A stretch of 64,000 bases of DNA. Source: Pseudomonas sp. RC10. Its GTDB lineage: Bacteria > Pseudomonadota > Gammaproteobacteria > Pseudomonadales > Pseudomonadaceae. The DNA lies in the NCBI RefSeq assembly GCF_038397775.1, contig NZ_CP151650.1:3720001-3784000 (forward strand), written 5' to 3'. The notes under the pieces were generated by a model. The model made no database searches, was not told where the DNA came from, and was given only the letters and a program-made list of their open reading frames with translations. Each line of letters begins with the position of its first letter. The first letter of the stretch is position 1. The position numbers and the translations under genes were made by a program. Shown here one piece after another: positions 27,710 to 37,563 of this stretch.

Positions 27710-28627
27710 TCAGTCCGCGGGTTTGTCCAGCAGGCCCGGCGTGGCACACAATTCGACCATCCAGTCGACGAACACCCTCACCCGCCGCGACATCTGGCGG
27801 TGCGCCGGGTACAGCGCGGTGAGGGGCAATCGGGGCTGAGGATGATCGCTCAACACTTCGACCACTTCGCCGCGCTGCAAGGCCTCGGCGGCGTGATACC
27901 AGGGCGTCTGCACCAGACCGTAACCCGCCGCGCACGCCGCCAGATAGCCGTCGGCGCTGTTGGTCGCCAGGGTCTTGGGCAAGCTGAGCTCCTGATCCCT
28001 GCCGTCAATGACGAATTCGAGCCCATAGCGTTTATTCGATGTCGCGGAAAAATACTCAATGACCTTGTGCCGCTTCAGGTCATCCAGGGTCAGCGGCGTG
28101 CCATGACGTTCCAGGTACGCCGGGCTGGCGCACACCACTTGCCGCATCTGCGCCAACGGGCGCGCCACCAGCGAATGGTCCAGCGCCTGCCCGCCCCGGA
28201 TCACGCAATCGACGCCGTCGCGGATCAGGTCCACCGGGCGGTCGCTCATGCCCACCTCCATTTCCAGACCGGGATAACGATCCGTAAAGGCTGGCAGCGC
28301 AGGCATGAGAATCAGCCGCCCCACGCCCGACGGCATGTCCACCCGCAGCACGCCTTCCGGGGCTTTGGCACTGGAGGAAAAGATCGACTCGGTGTCGTCC
28401 AGGTCATTGAGCAGGCTGACGCAGCGCTCGTAATACGCCTGGCCGTCGGGCGTTGGCGTGACTTGCCGGGTGGTGCGCCGAAGCAACTGTACGCCGAGGT
28501 GCGCTTCGAGCTGTTTGATCAAGATCGTCACTGACGCCCGAGGCATGTGCAGGCTGTCGGCAGCCTTGCCGAAACCGCCGAGGTCGACAATGCGGGTGAA
28601 GGCGCGCATGGCATTGAAACGGTCCAT
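27710..28627 (-). CDS. LysR family transcriptional regulator
   Basis: 305 residues. An N-terminal winged HTH (about 1-62, MDRFNAMRAFTRIVDLGGFG, with VTILIKQLEAHLGVQLLRRT) is followed by a periplasmic-binding-like effector domain (about 90-295). It is divergent from the aldo/keto reductase gene at 28760 with 132 bases between, the classic layout for a LysR regulator and its target; it probably controls that gene. Confidence 0.92.
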   Translation of the reverse strand: MDRFNAMRAFTRIVDLGGFGKAADSLHMPRASVTILIKQLEAHLGVQLLRRTTRQVTPTPDGQAYYERCVSLLNDLDDTESIFSSSAKAPEGVLRVDMPSGVGRLILMPALPAFTDRYPGLEMEVGMSDRPVDLIRDGVDCVIRGGQALDHSLVARPLAQMRQVVCASPAYLERHGTPLTLDDLKRHKVIEYFSATSNKRYGLEFVIDGRDQELSLPKTLATNSADGYLAACAAGYGLVQTPWYHAAEALQRGEVVEVLSDHPQPRLPLTALYPAHRQMSRRVRVFVDWMVELCATPGLLDKPAD

Positions 28628-28759
28628 CGTGGCTCCGGCGGTCTAGGATTGTTTAGAAAAAACCAACAGTGAAAGCACTTTTAGCCGGTTTATCCGGTCC
28701 CTGTCGAGGGGCACCATGGGTGAGTCTTGAAACCGTTCGACATTCAAAAGGAACGAAGC

Positions 28760-29755
28760 ATGCAAACGCGTCAACTGGGTAAAAACGGACCTCAGGTATC
28801 GGCCGTCGGGCTGGGCTGCATGGGCATGACCGATTTCTACACCACCGGCGGCGATACGCAAGAAGCCATTGCGACGATTCACCGCGCGCTGGAACTTGGG
28901 GTCACGCTGTTCGACACCGCCGACATGTATGGCCCACACACCAACGAAGAATTGCTGGGCAAGGCACTGGTCGGCAAGCGGGATCAGGCGTTCATCGCCA
29001 GCAAGTTCGGCATCGTGCGCACCCCGGGCGATGCCGGCGCCCGTGGCGTCGACGGCAGCCCGGAATACGTTCGCAACGCCATCGATGGCACGTTAAAGCG
29101 ATTGAAGATCGACACGCTGGATTTGTACTACCAGCACCGGATCGATCCGAAGATTGCCATCGAAGAATCGGTGGGCGCCATGGCCGAGCTGGTCAAGGCC
29201 GGTAAAGTCCGTTACCTGGGGCTGAGCGAAGCGTCGGCGGCCACGCTGGAACGCGCGCACAAGGTCCATCCGATTGCTGCCCTTCAAACCGAATACTCGC
29301 TATGGAGCCGGGAGCCGGAAGAAAACGGCGTGCTGGAAACCTGTCGCAAACTGGGCATCGCGTTCGTGCCCTACAGCCCGTTGGGCCGTGGCTTCCTCAC
29401 CGGCACCCTGAAAAGCCCCGACGACTTCGCGGCCGACGACTACCGCCGCAGCAGCCCGCGTTTTCAGGGCGAAAACTTCGCGAAAAACCTTCGGTTGGTG
29501 GAAAAGGTCCAGCAACTGGCAGCGGACAAAGGCATCAGTGCCGGGCAACTGGCATTGGCCTGGGTGCTGGCCCAAGGCAACGACGTGATCCCGATTCCGG
29601 GGACCAAGCAGCGTAGATATCTGGAAGAAAACGCGGCGGCGCTGGACGTGAAGCTCAGCACCGGTGAGTTGCAGGCGCTGAAGGATTTGTTCCCGGTGGC
29701 AGCCGTGGCCGGTGGGCGATATCCGGAGGCGGCGATGAAGTTACTGAATGGCTGA
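28760..29755 (+). CDS. Aldo/keto reductase
   Basis: 331-residue NADPH-dependent reductase of the YajO/AKR13-like group. It starts [20 protein letters not shown]; catalytic Asp52 and Tyr57 are in [12 protein letters not shown], the Lys in FIASKFG and the His in [13 protein letters not shown]-binding [13 protein letters not shown] lies near the C-terminus. The ATG at 28760 follows AAGGAACGAAGC, a good ribosome site, and replaces an upstream in-frame ATG. It is divergent from a LysR gene. The substrate is not known. Confidence 0.92.
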   Translation: MQTRQLGKNGPQVSAVGLGCMGMTDFYTTGGDTQEAIATIHRALELGVTLFDTADMYGPHTNEELLGKALVGKRDQAFIASKFGIVRTPGDAGARGVDGSPEYVRNAIDGTLKRLKIDTLDLYYQHRIDPKIAIEESVGAMAELVKAGKVRYLGLSEASAATLERAHKVHPIAALQTEYSLWSREPEENGVLETCRKLGIAFVPYSPLGRGFLTGTLKSPDDFAADDYRRSSPRFQGENFAKNLRLVEKVQQLAADKGISAGQLALAWVLAQGNDVIPIPGTKQRRYLEENAAALDVKLSTGELQALKDLFPVAAVAGGRYPEAAMKLLNG

Positions 29756-29795
29756 TGTAACGGCCCCCTTCCCTGGGGCAAGCCTAAACGAGCGT

Positions 29796-30195
29796 CTGCC
29801 GAAGGCCGTGGGCATGCCCGGATGGCGCGATCAGGCTTTTGATTCTGGCCGAAGGCCGTGAGAGTGCCGGGGTGCGCTCCACCATGCCTGCGATCGGCCC
29901 GGGGTCGCGCCCGACCGAAGCGACAGCAACACCCAGCACCTTCGGTGTGTCAGACATACCGCATTAACCGGGTTTACGACTGCTTCGCAGCCGATCGCGA
30001 GCAAGCTTGCTCCTACGGCCTCCGGCCAGAATCAAAAGCATTGACCGCGCCCCAGTCCGTTTCTGTCGAAGGCGTGGGAGTGCCGGGCGGCGCTCCCATC
30101 GGCAGAACCAGATTACGCTGCGATCAGGCTTTTGATTCTGGCCGAAGGCCGTGGGAGCTGGCTTGCCTGCGATCTGTTGCGAAGCGACAGCAAAA
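29796..30195. repeat. REP/REPIN cluster after the aldo/keto reductase gene
   Basis: This 465-base gap between convergent genes is filled with repeats and no gene. A 34-base segment (GCGATCAGGCTTTTGATTCT...) occurs at 29827-29860 and again at 30120-30153. An inverted copy of its core (CCAGAATCAAAAGC) lies at 30027-30040. A related GAAGGCCGTGGG motif starts near 29799. CTGCGATC and GAAGCGACAGCAA follow both direct copies. GATCGCGAGCAAGCTTGCTC at 29994-30013 is a second type of REP palindrome. Confidence 0.8.
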
Positions 30196-30220
30196 TTTGC
30201 GTACCGGGAAGTGATGAGAA

Positions 30221-33200
30221 TCAGAAATCCCGCTTGTAGAAAATATCCAGCGAACTCGCTATCCCGCTGGCGGCCTCCACATACACCTTCTTGCTCAGCA
30301 AATACCGCAAGGCGATGGTATTGGCCGGTTCGAACACGCCTACGCCATACCGCAGGCTGAGCTTGTCGGTGATCTTGCCGCTGGCGACGACAGAGGTTTT
30401 GTCGCCGCTGCCGGAGGTGTCGAGGTCGAAGTCTTTGATGCCCAGCCCCGACGCCAGTTTCCCCGCTGTGGACGACCCGCCTGCCAGCCCCAAAGCCAAC
30501 GCGGCCTGGGCCATCATGTTGCTGTCTTCGCCGTTGGTGCTCAGCGGACGGCCCAGCACCAGATACGACAACGCCTGTTCCTGACTCATCGCCGGTTCCG
30601 AAAACACCGTGGTGGTCGGCTGTTCCGCGCTGCCAGTCAGGCGAATGCCCGCGATGACGTCGTCGGTCTGGCGAATCGCTTCGATGTCCAGGTACGGCTG
30701 ATCCACCGGCCCCGCAAACAGCAGCCGCGCCTTGCGGATGGTCAGGCGCTGGCCGTAAGCGCGGTAGCGACCGTCATTCAGGTTCAGTTCCCCTCGGGTG
30801 TCGAGGTTGTCGCCGATGTGTACATGCCCTGCCAGATTGGCGGTCAGCCCAAAGCCGTTGAAGCTCAATTTGTCCTGTCCCACCTCGACGTTGACGTCCA
30901 TGGCAATGGCCATCGGCGGTTTGCCCTCCTTGGTCTGCGCACCGACGATCACCGTGTCGTCGGAGACCTTGACCGTGGACGGCGGCAACTGGCGCACCGT
31001 GATCTCGCCTTTGGGGATCAGCACCTTGCCGGACACCGCCAGTCGATCCCCTTGCAGGGTGATCTTCAAGTCGGGCGCGGCTTCGAGCTTGGCATAAGGC
31101 TCGACGGTGATCGGTAAATGCGAACCTTGCAGGCTGACATCGACATCCAGCGCCTCCGCCCAGCCGATGTGCCCGCCAATGCTGCCCTGCCCGGTCGGGC
31201 CGCTGTTCCAGTTGCCCTTCAGTTGCACGTTCTCGCCCGCGATCAGCGCCTGAACATTGAGTTTCTCCAGGCTGACGGGCAGCTCCGGTCCGGACACTTC
31301 GCCGTCGCTCAAGGTGACGTTGCCGTTGACCTGTGGCGCCAACAGGCTGCCGGTGATGCGTCCATTGCCGTTGAGCTTGCCGTTGAGCTTCTCGATCATC
31401 GGCACGAAGGGTCTGGCCACCGACACGTCCAGCCCGCTCAGGGTGAAGTCGCCACTGACGGGCTTGTTCTTGCCCAGAGGATCGATGCTCAAACTGGCGA
31501 GCAGTTCTCCCAGCTTGCCGCCCCGTAAATCGAGACGAGTGTCGACCTTTTTCGGGGTCAGGCTGCTGGTGAGTTTCAACGCCTGATACGGAAAATCCAG
31601 CCACTGGTTTTTGTCTTTCACGCGCAACGTGCCGCCGCTGGCGTCGATCACGATCTGGCCGTTAGGGCCCGATGCCGGAACGTCCAGTTGCACGTCGGCG
31701 CTGAGCGAACCCTTCCAGGCGAAATCCTTGGGCAGCCATTGCGCGAGGCTTTCCAGCGGGAATTGCTTGAGGTGGTAACGCAGGCGCGGATCAGGCATCA
31801 GACGTTGGTCCTCGCCACACAGGCTCGCAGGCCCGGACATCCAGCAGTGGGCGCCGAAATTGATCTTGCCGTCCGCCAGCCGCTCCAGCTTCGCCGGTTG
31901 TTGCAGCTTCCAGTCCTGGCCGCCAGTCTGGATGTCGCCGCTGGCGAGCCGCCCGCGCCAGTTGCCTTTGTCGAGAGTGCCGTCGAGGGCAAGGGCCAGC
32001 TTGAGCAGTGGGCCTTGCAGGTCAAGCTTGAGCTGCTGTCGCTTGATGTCGCCCTGCCCGTTCAGGGTCAATGTGCCCAGCGCGGTATCACCGGTCTGGA
32101 TGCCGGTGGTTTTCAGGTCGATGTTCGCCCGCTGCGCGCCGTCGAGCTTGGCGGCCAGGGTCAGGGTTTGCAGCTTGTGGGTGTCATACGCCAACTGCGT
32201 GCCTTGCAGCGCCAACTGGCCTTGCGGGGCCTGCAATGTGCCCGCCAGGTCCAGACGGCCCTTGGCCTGTCCTTGCAAGCGCGGCCACAGTTGACCGAGT
32301 CGCGGCAGATTCATGTCGAGCTGCGCTGTCAACTTCTGTTGCAGGCTGCCGGTGCCCTGTATGCGGTTGTCCCCCAGCCGAATGTCCAGTGCGCTGACTG
32401 TCCACTTGTCACCGGCGCCGTCGGCCTTGGCTTGCAGAACGGCGGGCTGTCCACGCAGACGGCCTTTCAGGTCCAGGTCGGCGTTCAGGTTGAGCTGATC
32501 GTTCTTGAAGGCGCCTTTGCTGCGCAGCGGACCGGCCAGCGAACCGGGCAACTCGCCGACCCAGAACGACGGGTCGAGGGCGCTGAGGTCAAGCGCGGTG
32601 TCCCACGACACGCCGTCGGCGAAACCGACGTTGACATGACCACTGGCCTTGCCCTGCCCGGCCACCAGCTCCACTTGCGGCAGGAAAATCTGTTGCAAGT
32701 CACCGCTGAACGGGCTGGCCAACGTGAATGGCCCCGCCGGGCCTTTGAACGCCCCCGCGAAGTTGCCAAGGTATTTGCCATCGGTGTAGGAGACTTCGCC
32801 GGTGAAGGTGTGAACGCTGACCTGCGGTTCGTCGATGACCGGGTACAAGCGATGCCACGGGAAATCCAGCCAGTCGATTTTCGCATCGGCATTCATGCCC
32901 TTCTGCCAGTCAACCTTGCCGCTCGCCTTGAAGTGTTGGGTCGGGCTGGCAGTCAGGTCCAGCGCGCCGATGTCCGCGCCGTTGGCGTCCACACGCCCTT
33001 GCAACGCCAGCGCCACGGGGCCCTGCTCTGCTGGTAGCGTCGCGTTGCCTACGATTGCGTAGCCTTGGGCCAGATCGCCTTTGGCGTTCAGGCTCAGGCC
33101 ATTGAGTTGCAGCGTGTCAGGCAGGTCGGCGCTGGGCTTGAAGGCGTCGCTGGTAATGGCGACGTCGGCAGGCAGGTTGTCCACCAGCGGTTGCAACTGG

Positions 33201-33913
33201 CCGACTAGTCTGGCGTCGATGTAGCCATGGGTCTGGGCGTTGAGGTTCAGCGTCTTCAGCAGATCGCCATTCACGTTCAGTGTCAGCGAAAGCGGCTGAC
33301 CGCTCACGTCCGGCAGTTTGACCTGCCCCTCGGCGGTCAACGGCCAGTCAGCCGTGGGGTTGAGCAACCCGGTGAGGTCAAGGACGATGTCGTCGCGTTG
33401 GGCATGGACTGAATCGATCTTCAACCCCTCCGCCGTCCAGTGCGCCGCGAGCTGCACGTCGCGTACCTGTTCCAGGCCGTCCAGGTGCACGCTGCCCACG
33501 TGCACCTGTCCCAGTTCAAGGGCGAGCGGCAGCTTGAGGTCCGGCAAGGTGATCGGGCCGTTGCCAGGTTCAGCGCCTGAAGGAGGAAAGTGCAAACGGA
33601 CATCGCCGGTTTGCAACGTGTCGATGCACAGGGTCATGCGGGTCAGGCAGCCTGGCGACCAGGCGAACACCGGCGCATCCACCTCGACTGTGCTCTCGCC
33701 CTGTTGCCAGACCACGGAATCCGCCCGCCATTGGCCACCGAGGCGACCAGAGAAGTTGCTCAGTTGCAAACCGGGCACCTGCCCCAGCGCCCAACGGCTG
33801 CCGGTTTCGGTGCCGAGAATCAAGCCCACGCTTGCGCCGATCAACACCACGACGCCCAACACAGCGATCGCGCCATACAGCGCGACCCGTTTAAACAGTG
33901 CCGCTTTCGTCAC
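30221..33913 (-). CDS. tamB: Translocation and assembly module inner-membrane subunit TamB
   Basis: 1230-residue AsmA-like protein of the TAM complex, spanning the periplasm between TamA and the inner membrane; the family moves outer-membrane proteins and phospholipids. One N-terminal membrane helix (about 10-32, VALYGAIAVLGVVVLIGASV) is followed by a very long repetitive beta-rich region, then the conserved TamB/DUF490 domain (about 880-1230). It ends with ASGIASSLDIFYKRDF, a typical TamB C-terminus. Its start overlaps the tamA stop (ATGA). Length is normal for the family. Confidence 0.94.
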   Translation of the reverse strand: MTKAALFKRVALYGAIAVLGVVVLIGASVGLILGTETGSRWALGQVPGLQLSNFSGRLGGQWRADSVVWQQGESTVEVDAPVFAWSPGCLTRMTLCIDTLQTGDVRLHFPPSGAEPGNGPITLPDLKLPLALELGQVHVGSVHLDGLEQVRDVQLAAHWTAEGLKIDSVHAQRDDIVLDLTGLLNPTADWPLTAEGQVKLPDVSGQPLSLTLNVNGDLLKTLNLNAQTHGYIDARLVGQLQPLVDNLPADVAITSDAFKPSADLPDTLQLNGLSLNAKGDLAQGYAIVGNATLPAEQGPVALALQGRVDANGADIGALDLTASPTQHFKASGKVDWQKGMNADAKIDWLDFPWHRLYPVIDEPQVSVHTFTGEVSYTDGKYLGNFAGAFKGPAGPFTLASPFSGDLQQIFLPQVELVAGQGKASGHVNVGFADGVSWDTALDLSALDPSFWVGELPGSLAGPLRSKGAFKNDQLNLNADLDLKGRLRGQPAVLQAKADGAGDKWTVSALDIRLGDNRIQGTGSLQQKLTAQLDMNLPRLGQLWPRLQGQAKGRLDLAGTLQAPQGQLALQGTQLAYDTHKLQTLTLAAKLDGAQRANIDLKTTGIQTGDTALGTLTLNGQGDIKRQQLKLDLQGPLLKLALALDGTLDKGNWRGRLASGDIQTGGQDWKLQQPAKLERLADGKINFGAHCWMSGPASLCGEDQRLMPDPRLRYHLKQFPLESLAQWLPKDFAWKGSLSADVQLDVPASGPNGQIVIDASGGTLRVKDKNQWLDFPYQALKLTSSLTPKKVDTRLDLRGGKLGELLASLSIDPLGKNKPVSGDFTLSGLDVSVARPFVPMIEKLNGKLNGNGRITGSLLAPQVNGNVTLSDGEVSGPELPVSLEKLNVQALIAGENVQLKGNWNSGPTGQGSIGGHIGWAEALDVDVSLQGSHLPITVEPYAKLEAAPDLKITLQGDRLAVSGKVLIPKGEITVRQLPPSTVKVSDDTVIVGAQTKEGKPPMAIAMDVNVEVGQDKLSFNGFGLTANLAGHVHIGDNLDTRGELNLNDGRYRAYGQRLTIRKARLLFAGPVDQPYLDIEAIRQTDDVIAGIRLTGSAEQPTTTVFSEPAMSQEQALSYLVLGRPLSTNGEDSNMMAQAALALGLAGGSSTAGKLASGLGIKDFDLDTSGSGDKTSVVASGKITDKLSLRYGVGVFEPANTIALRYLLSKKVYVEAASGIASSLDIFYKRDF

Positions 33914-35640
33914 AGTTCAGGTCCCATCGAGAAGTGCAGACGAATGCCGCCGTCGTCATCCAGTGCGTGTGCCAGGTCCAGGCGCAGCGGGCCGACCGGC
34001 GAGACCCAGCGTATGCCGATGCCGACACCGGTTTTCAGGCTCGGAAGGTCCAGCGAGTTGAACGAGTTGCCCTGATCGACGAACGCCGCGACGCGCCATT
34101 TCTCGGCAATCGAATACTGATACTCGGCACTGCCCGCGATCATGTAGCGCCCGCCGATCTTGTCGCCCTCGTCGTTTTCCGGCGACAGGGACTGGTAGTC
34201 GTAACCGCGCACGCTTTGGTCGCCCCCGGCAAAGAAACGCAGCGACGGCGGAATGGATTTGTAGCCGTTGGTGGCCGTACCGCCCACTTGAAGGCGCCCG
34301 AGGAATCGGTGGTTCTGCGCCACAGTGGTCAGGCCCTTGACCAGCGCCGTGCCATGGACCACGTTGGCGTCCGACCCCAGTCCCTCTTTCGCGACCTCAG
34401 TTTCGAATTGCAGGCGATAGCCATTGTGCGGGTCGATGCGGTTGTCGCTGCGCAGGTAGGAATAGCTGATGCCAGGCATCAATAAGGTACTGATGCCTTC
34501 GTCATTGCCGAGCCGATATTCTTCGCGCTGCCATTTGAGGGAAATGACTCGCTCCCACCCGCTCGGCAGTTTGCTGTGCCACTCAGGGCCGACGGTGAGC
34601 AATTTGCTCAGGCTGTCGGTGTCAGCGATTTCTTCATATTGATAGCCACCGGCAAAGCGCAATTTGTCGGTCAGGGGTGGGTCGAGCGGGATGTCGTAGA
34701 ACAGCCCGACGTTCTGCCGGGGCGCCGACAGTTCGGACTCGATGCCGTAGCTGTGACCTTCTGCGTTGACCCAGTGCCGCGTCCAGTTGGCCTTGACCCG
34801 TGGCCCCACGTCCGTGGAGTAACCGACGCCAAGGCCCATGGTCCGGGGCTTGCGGGTTTGCAGTTGCACGTCCACCGGGATGGTCTGCGCCTGTGCGGCC
34901 GTGGGCGAGGCGTCCACGCGCACGCCTTCGAAATAGCCGCTGGACTGCATGGCCTGATTGAGATCGGCGATCAGCTCGGAATCGTAGGGGGTGTCCTCCT
35001 TGAACGGGACCATGCGCCGCAGCAGGTCTTCGTCGAACGGCGCGTCGCCACTGAACGTGACCTTGCCCAGCATGAAACGCGGGCCACTGTCGTAGACCAG
35101 CTCGATGTCTGCAACGCCCGCTCGGGGGTCGACCGACAGCCGTTGGGTCACAAAACGCCCGTTGAAAAAACCGTAGCGGGCGGCCTGATTCTGGATGAGT
35201 TTCTTGGCGTCTTCGTAATAGCCGTGGTTGAGCGCAGCGCCCGGCTTGAGCGCGTCGCTCTTCGGCACCTTGAACGCTTTGAGTTGACTCGCGGGGCCTT
35301 CGATCCGCACCGTGACGTTACGCAGGTGCACGGGCTCGCCGGGCTGCACGTTCAGGACCAGGTGCAGGTCTTTGTCAGTGTGTTTGATCTCGCTGTCGAT
35401 CTGCGCCTGATAGTAGCCGAGGGCTTGCGCCGCCTTTTGCGCCTGTTCGACGGCGCCGACGCTGAACCGTTCGAGGGCTTGCTCGTCACGCTCGCCGAGG
35501 CTGCCCACGTACCCCTCGATGTTGGACTTGAGTTCTGAATGGGCAGGTTTGATCCGCACCTCCAGTTGCGCGTCGGCGAACGCGGCGCAACTGGAAAACA
35601 TCAGGAGAAAACCACTGGTGAATCGAACAGGAAACTTCAT
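33910..35640 (-). CDS. tamA: Translocation and assembly module outer-membrane subunit TamA
   Basis: About 576 residues, Omp85/BamA superfamily. Signal peptide MKFPVRFTSGFLLMFSSCAA-FA, POTRA domains (about 25-265), then a 16-strand beta-barrel ending with GIRLHFSMGPEL; the Omp85 motif RFFAGGDQSVRGYDYQSLSP is clear near residue 465. The ATG at 35640 is taken because it places the signal peptide correctly, whereas an ATG 18 bases upstream would add MLASAP. It is transcribed just before tamB with a four-base overlap. Confidence 0.94.
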   Translation of the reverse strand: MKFPVRFTSGFLLMFSSCAAFADAQLEVRIKPAHSELKSNIEGYVGSLGERDEQALERFSVGAVEQAQKAAQALGYYQAQIDSEIKHTDKDLHLVLNVQPGEPVHLRNVTVRIEGPASQLKAFKVPKSDALKPGAALNHGYYEDAKKLIQNQAARYGFFNGRFVTQRLSVDPRAGVADIELVYDSGPRFMLGKVTFSGDAPFDEDLLRRMVPFKEDTPYDSELIADLNQAMQSSGYFEGVRVDASPTAAQAQTIPVDVQLQTRKPRTMGLGVGYSTDVGPRVKANWTRHWVNAEGHSYGIESELSAPRQNVGLFYDIPLDPPLTDKLRFAGGYQYEEIADTDSLSKLLTVGPEWHSKLPSGWERVISLKWQREEYRLGNDEGISTLLMPGISYSYLRSDNRIDPHNGYRLQFETEVAKEGLGSDANVVHGTALVKGLTTVAQNHRFLGRLQVGGTATNGYKSIPPSLRFFAGGDQSVRGYDYQSLSPENDEGDKIGGRYMIAGSAEYQYSIAEKWRVAAFVDQGNSFNSLDLPSLKTGVGIGIRWVSPVGPLRLDLAHALDDDGGIRLHFSMGPEL

Positions 35641-35707
35641 AGGCGCGGATGCTAACACGAGCGGCGGGGGCTGCTGGAACCCGCAAAAAGGGAGAAGAAA
35701 CCCGACG

Positions 35708-36358
35708 TCACACCCTTGAACCCATTGAAACCTGAGGGTTCGGGTGAAAAAACACGTGTTCGCGGATAGGTCCTACAGCAACTTCGCCGATTTCCTCGTA
35801 GCCCTGTCTTTTATAGAAGTCGAGATAGTGGCCGTTTCCGGTGTCGAGGACGATGCCCTGAGAGTTTTCATCGACGGCGCACCAGTCATGCAGCGCCTGC
35901 AACAGCTGTTCACCGTAGTGCTGGCCCTGAAAATCCGGGTGCACCGCGAACAAGGGCAACACGTGCACGGCATCGGACGGCAGGCACGCGAGCACGGACT
36001 GGTAATACTCAAGATAGCGCTGGGTGCAACGCAGCCCCGTGCCCATGACCATACGCAGTCGCCACGCCCAGCTTTCTGTAATGCCCAGGCGGCGCTGCGG
36101 CGGCGCGATCAGGGCGACCCCGACCAGCCGGTCCTGAACGAACAGCCCCAGCGCGGGCATGTCTTGCAGAAAGTGTTGTTTGACCAATTCACGAATGGTC
36201 GCGCGCACCCGCTGTTCGTACCCGGAGCGCCCGGATTCGAACAGGTACGCGAAACTCGGTTCATGACGATAGGCCTGGTACAGCAGCGAGCGGGACTCTC
36301 GCGAATAACCGCTGTCCAGTTGGCGGATGTCGGGCGAAGCGTTCGCAGGTTCAGGCAT
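35708..36358 (-). CDS. GNAT family N-acetyltransferase
   Basis: 216 residues with the GNAT fold. The acetyl-CoA loop is in VHPDFQGQHYGEQLLQAL (about residue 155), followed by VLDTGNGHYLDFYKRQGYEE. The N-terminal half resembles the group with substrates that are unknown small molecules. It is downstream of nothing in the same direction and divergent from xthA. Confidence 0.85.
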   Translation of the reverse strand: MPEPANASPDIRQLDSGYSRESRSLLYQAYRHEPSFAYLFESGRSGYEQRVRATIRELVKQHFLQDMPALGLFVQDRLVGVALIAPPQRRLGITESWAWRLRMVMGTGLRCTQRYLEYYQSVLACLPSDAVHVLPLFAVHPDFQGQHYGEQLLQALHDWCAVDENSQGIVLDTGNGHYLDFYKRQGYEEIGEVAVGPIREHVFFHPNPQVSMGSRV

Positions 36359-36507
36359 GTAATCGTGTCCCTTTCGATGACGACCCGACGCGTGGGGCCG
36401 GATTCGTGGTGTCAGGGTTTCGAGTCCTGGCCGTTGTCTACAGTTCCGGCGAGTTTTTCAGGCGTTTCCCACAGCGTAGCAGCCCTGTCTGATCGCGAGT
36501 TTGTGCG

Positions 36508-36546
36508 GCGATGCTGGCCGTCGCTGAGCAGGTCGGCTAGCATCGC
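36508..36546 (+). promoter_or_regulatory. Stem-loop in the xthA leader, containing a possible -10
   Basis: GCGATGCTGGCC (36508-36519) pairs with GGCTAGCATCGC (36535-36546), ending 28 bases before the xthA ATG. TAGCAT within the right arm could be the -10 hexamer; no clear -35 is seen. Confidence 0.35.
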
Positions 36547-36574
36547 TGTTTGATTTTTGCCAGGACTGCCGTCT

Positions 36575-37387
36575 ATGAAAATTGTGTCTTTCAACATCAA
36601 CGGCCTGCGCGCACGCCCGCATCAACTGGCGGCATTGATTGAAAAGCACCAGCCTGACGTGATCGGCCTGCAAGAAACCAAGGTCTCCGATGACCAGTTT
36701 CCCCAGGCTGAAATCGAGGCGCTGGGCTACCACGTGCACTTCCACGGGCAGAAGGGCCATTACGGGGTCGCCCTGCTGTCCCGTCAGGCGCCACTGGTCC
36801 TGCACAAAGGCTTCGACACCGACGACGAAGAGGCTCAGCGCCGCTTCATCTGGGGCACTTTCGCTGATCGCAATGGCCTGCCGGTGACGATCATGAACGG
36901 CTATTTCCCACAGGGCGAAAGCCGCGATCACCCCACCAAATTCCCGGCCAAGACCAAGTTCTATGCCGACCTGCAACAGCTGCTCGAAACCCGTTTCAGC
37001 AATGAGCAGCCGTTGGTGGTGATGGGCGACGTGAACATTTCGCCGGAAGACAGCGACATCGGCATCGGCCCGGACAACGCCAAACGCTGGCTGAAAACCG
37101 GAAAATGCAGCTTCCTGCCAGAAGAGCGTGAGTGGATGGCCAAGTTGAAAAACTGGGGCCTGGTGGACAGCTTCCGCCACCTGTACCCGGAAGTGGTCGA
37201 CCAATTCAGCTGGTTCGATTACCGCAGCCGTGGTTTTGAGGACGAGCCGAAGCGTGGACTGCGCATCGACCTGATTCTCGCCTCCCATGGCCTGCAACCG
37301 CGAATCAAGGCCGCCGGTGTGGATTACGACCTGCGCGGGATGGAAAAACCGTCGGATCACGCGCCGATCTGGCTGGAGTTGAGCTGA
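36575..37387 (+). CDS. xthA: Exodeoxyribonuclease III
   Basis: 270-residue AP endonuclease/3'-5' exonuclease of base-excision repair. The signature residues are present: [14 protein letters not shown] (Asn7), GLQETKV (metal-binding Glu34), [15 protein letters not shown] (catalytic Asp/Asn), RIDLILAS and PSDHAPI (Asp-His). The ATG at 36575 gives the usual MKIVSFN start. It is a single gene, divergent from the acetyltransferase. Confidence 0.96.
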   Translation: MKIVSFNINGLRARPHQLAALIEKHQPDVIGLQETKVSDDQFPQAEIEALGYHVHFHGQKGHYGVALLSRQAPLVLHKGFDTDDEEAQRRFIWGTFADRNGLPVTIMNGYFPQGESRDHPTKFPAKTKFYADLQQLLETRFSNEQPLVVMGDVNISPEDSDIGIGPDNAKRWLKTGKCSFLPEEREWMAKLKNWGLVDSFRHLYPEVVDQFSWFDYRSRGFEDEPKRGLRIDLILASHGLQPRIKAAGVDYDLRGMEKPSDHAPIWLELS

Positions 37388-37430
37388 TTCCCGAGGCGGT
37401 AAGGCAGTTGTAACCGTCCGGCCCACCCGG

Positions 37431-37464
37431 CCAGCGGTGGCGTTTCGAACGTCGCCACCGCTGG
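37431..37464 (+). terminator. Strong hairpin downstream of xthA
   Basis: Perfect 12-base arms CCAGCGGTGGCG and CGCCACCGCTGG with a 10-base loop, 44 bases after the xthA stop. There is no U-tract, so termination is not certain. Confidence 0.5.
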
Positions 37465-37563
37465 CAAGCCGTGTTGTAAAAGGCGTGGCCTGAGACTTGT
37501 CACATTACAGCAACGCATCTGTCTTATTCTCCGGCCACTTTCGGCCATAAGAAGTTGCCGCAC

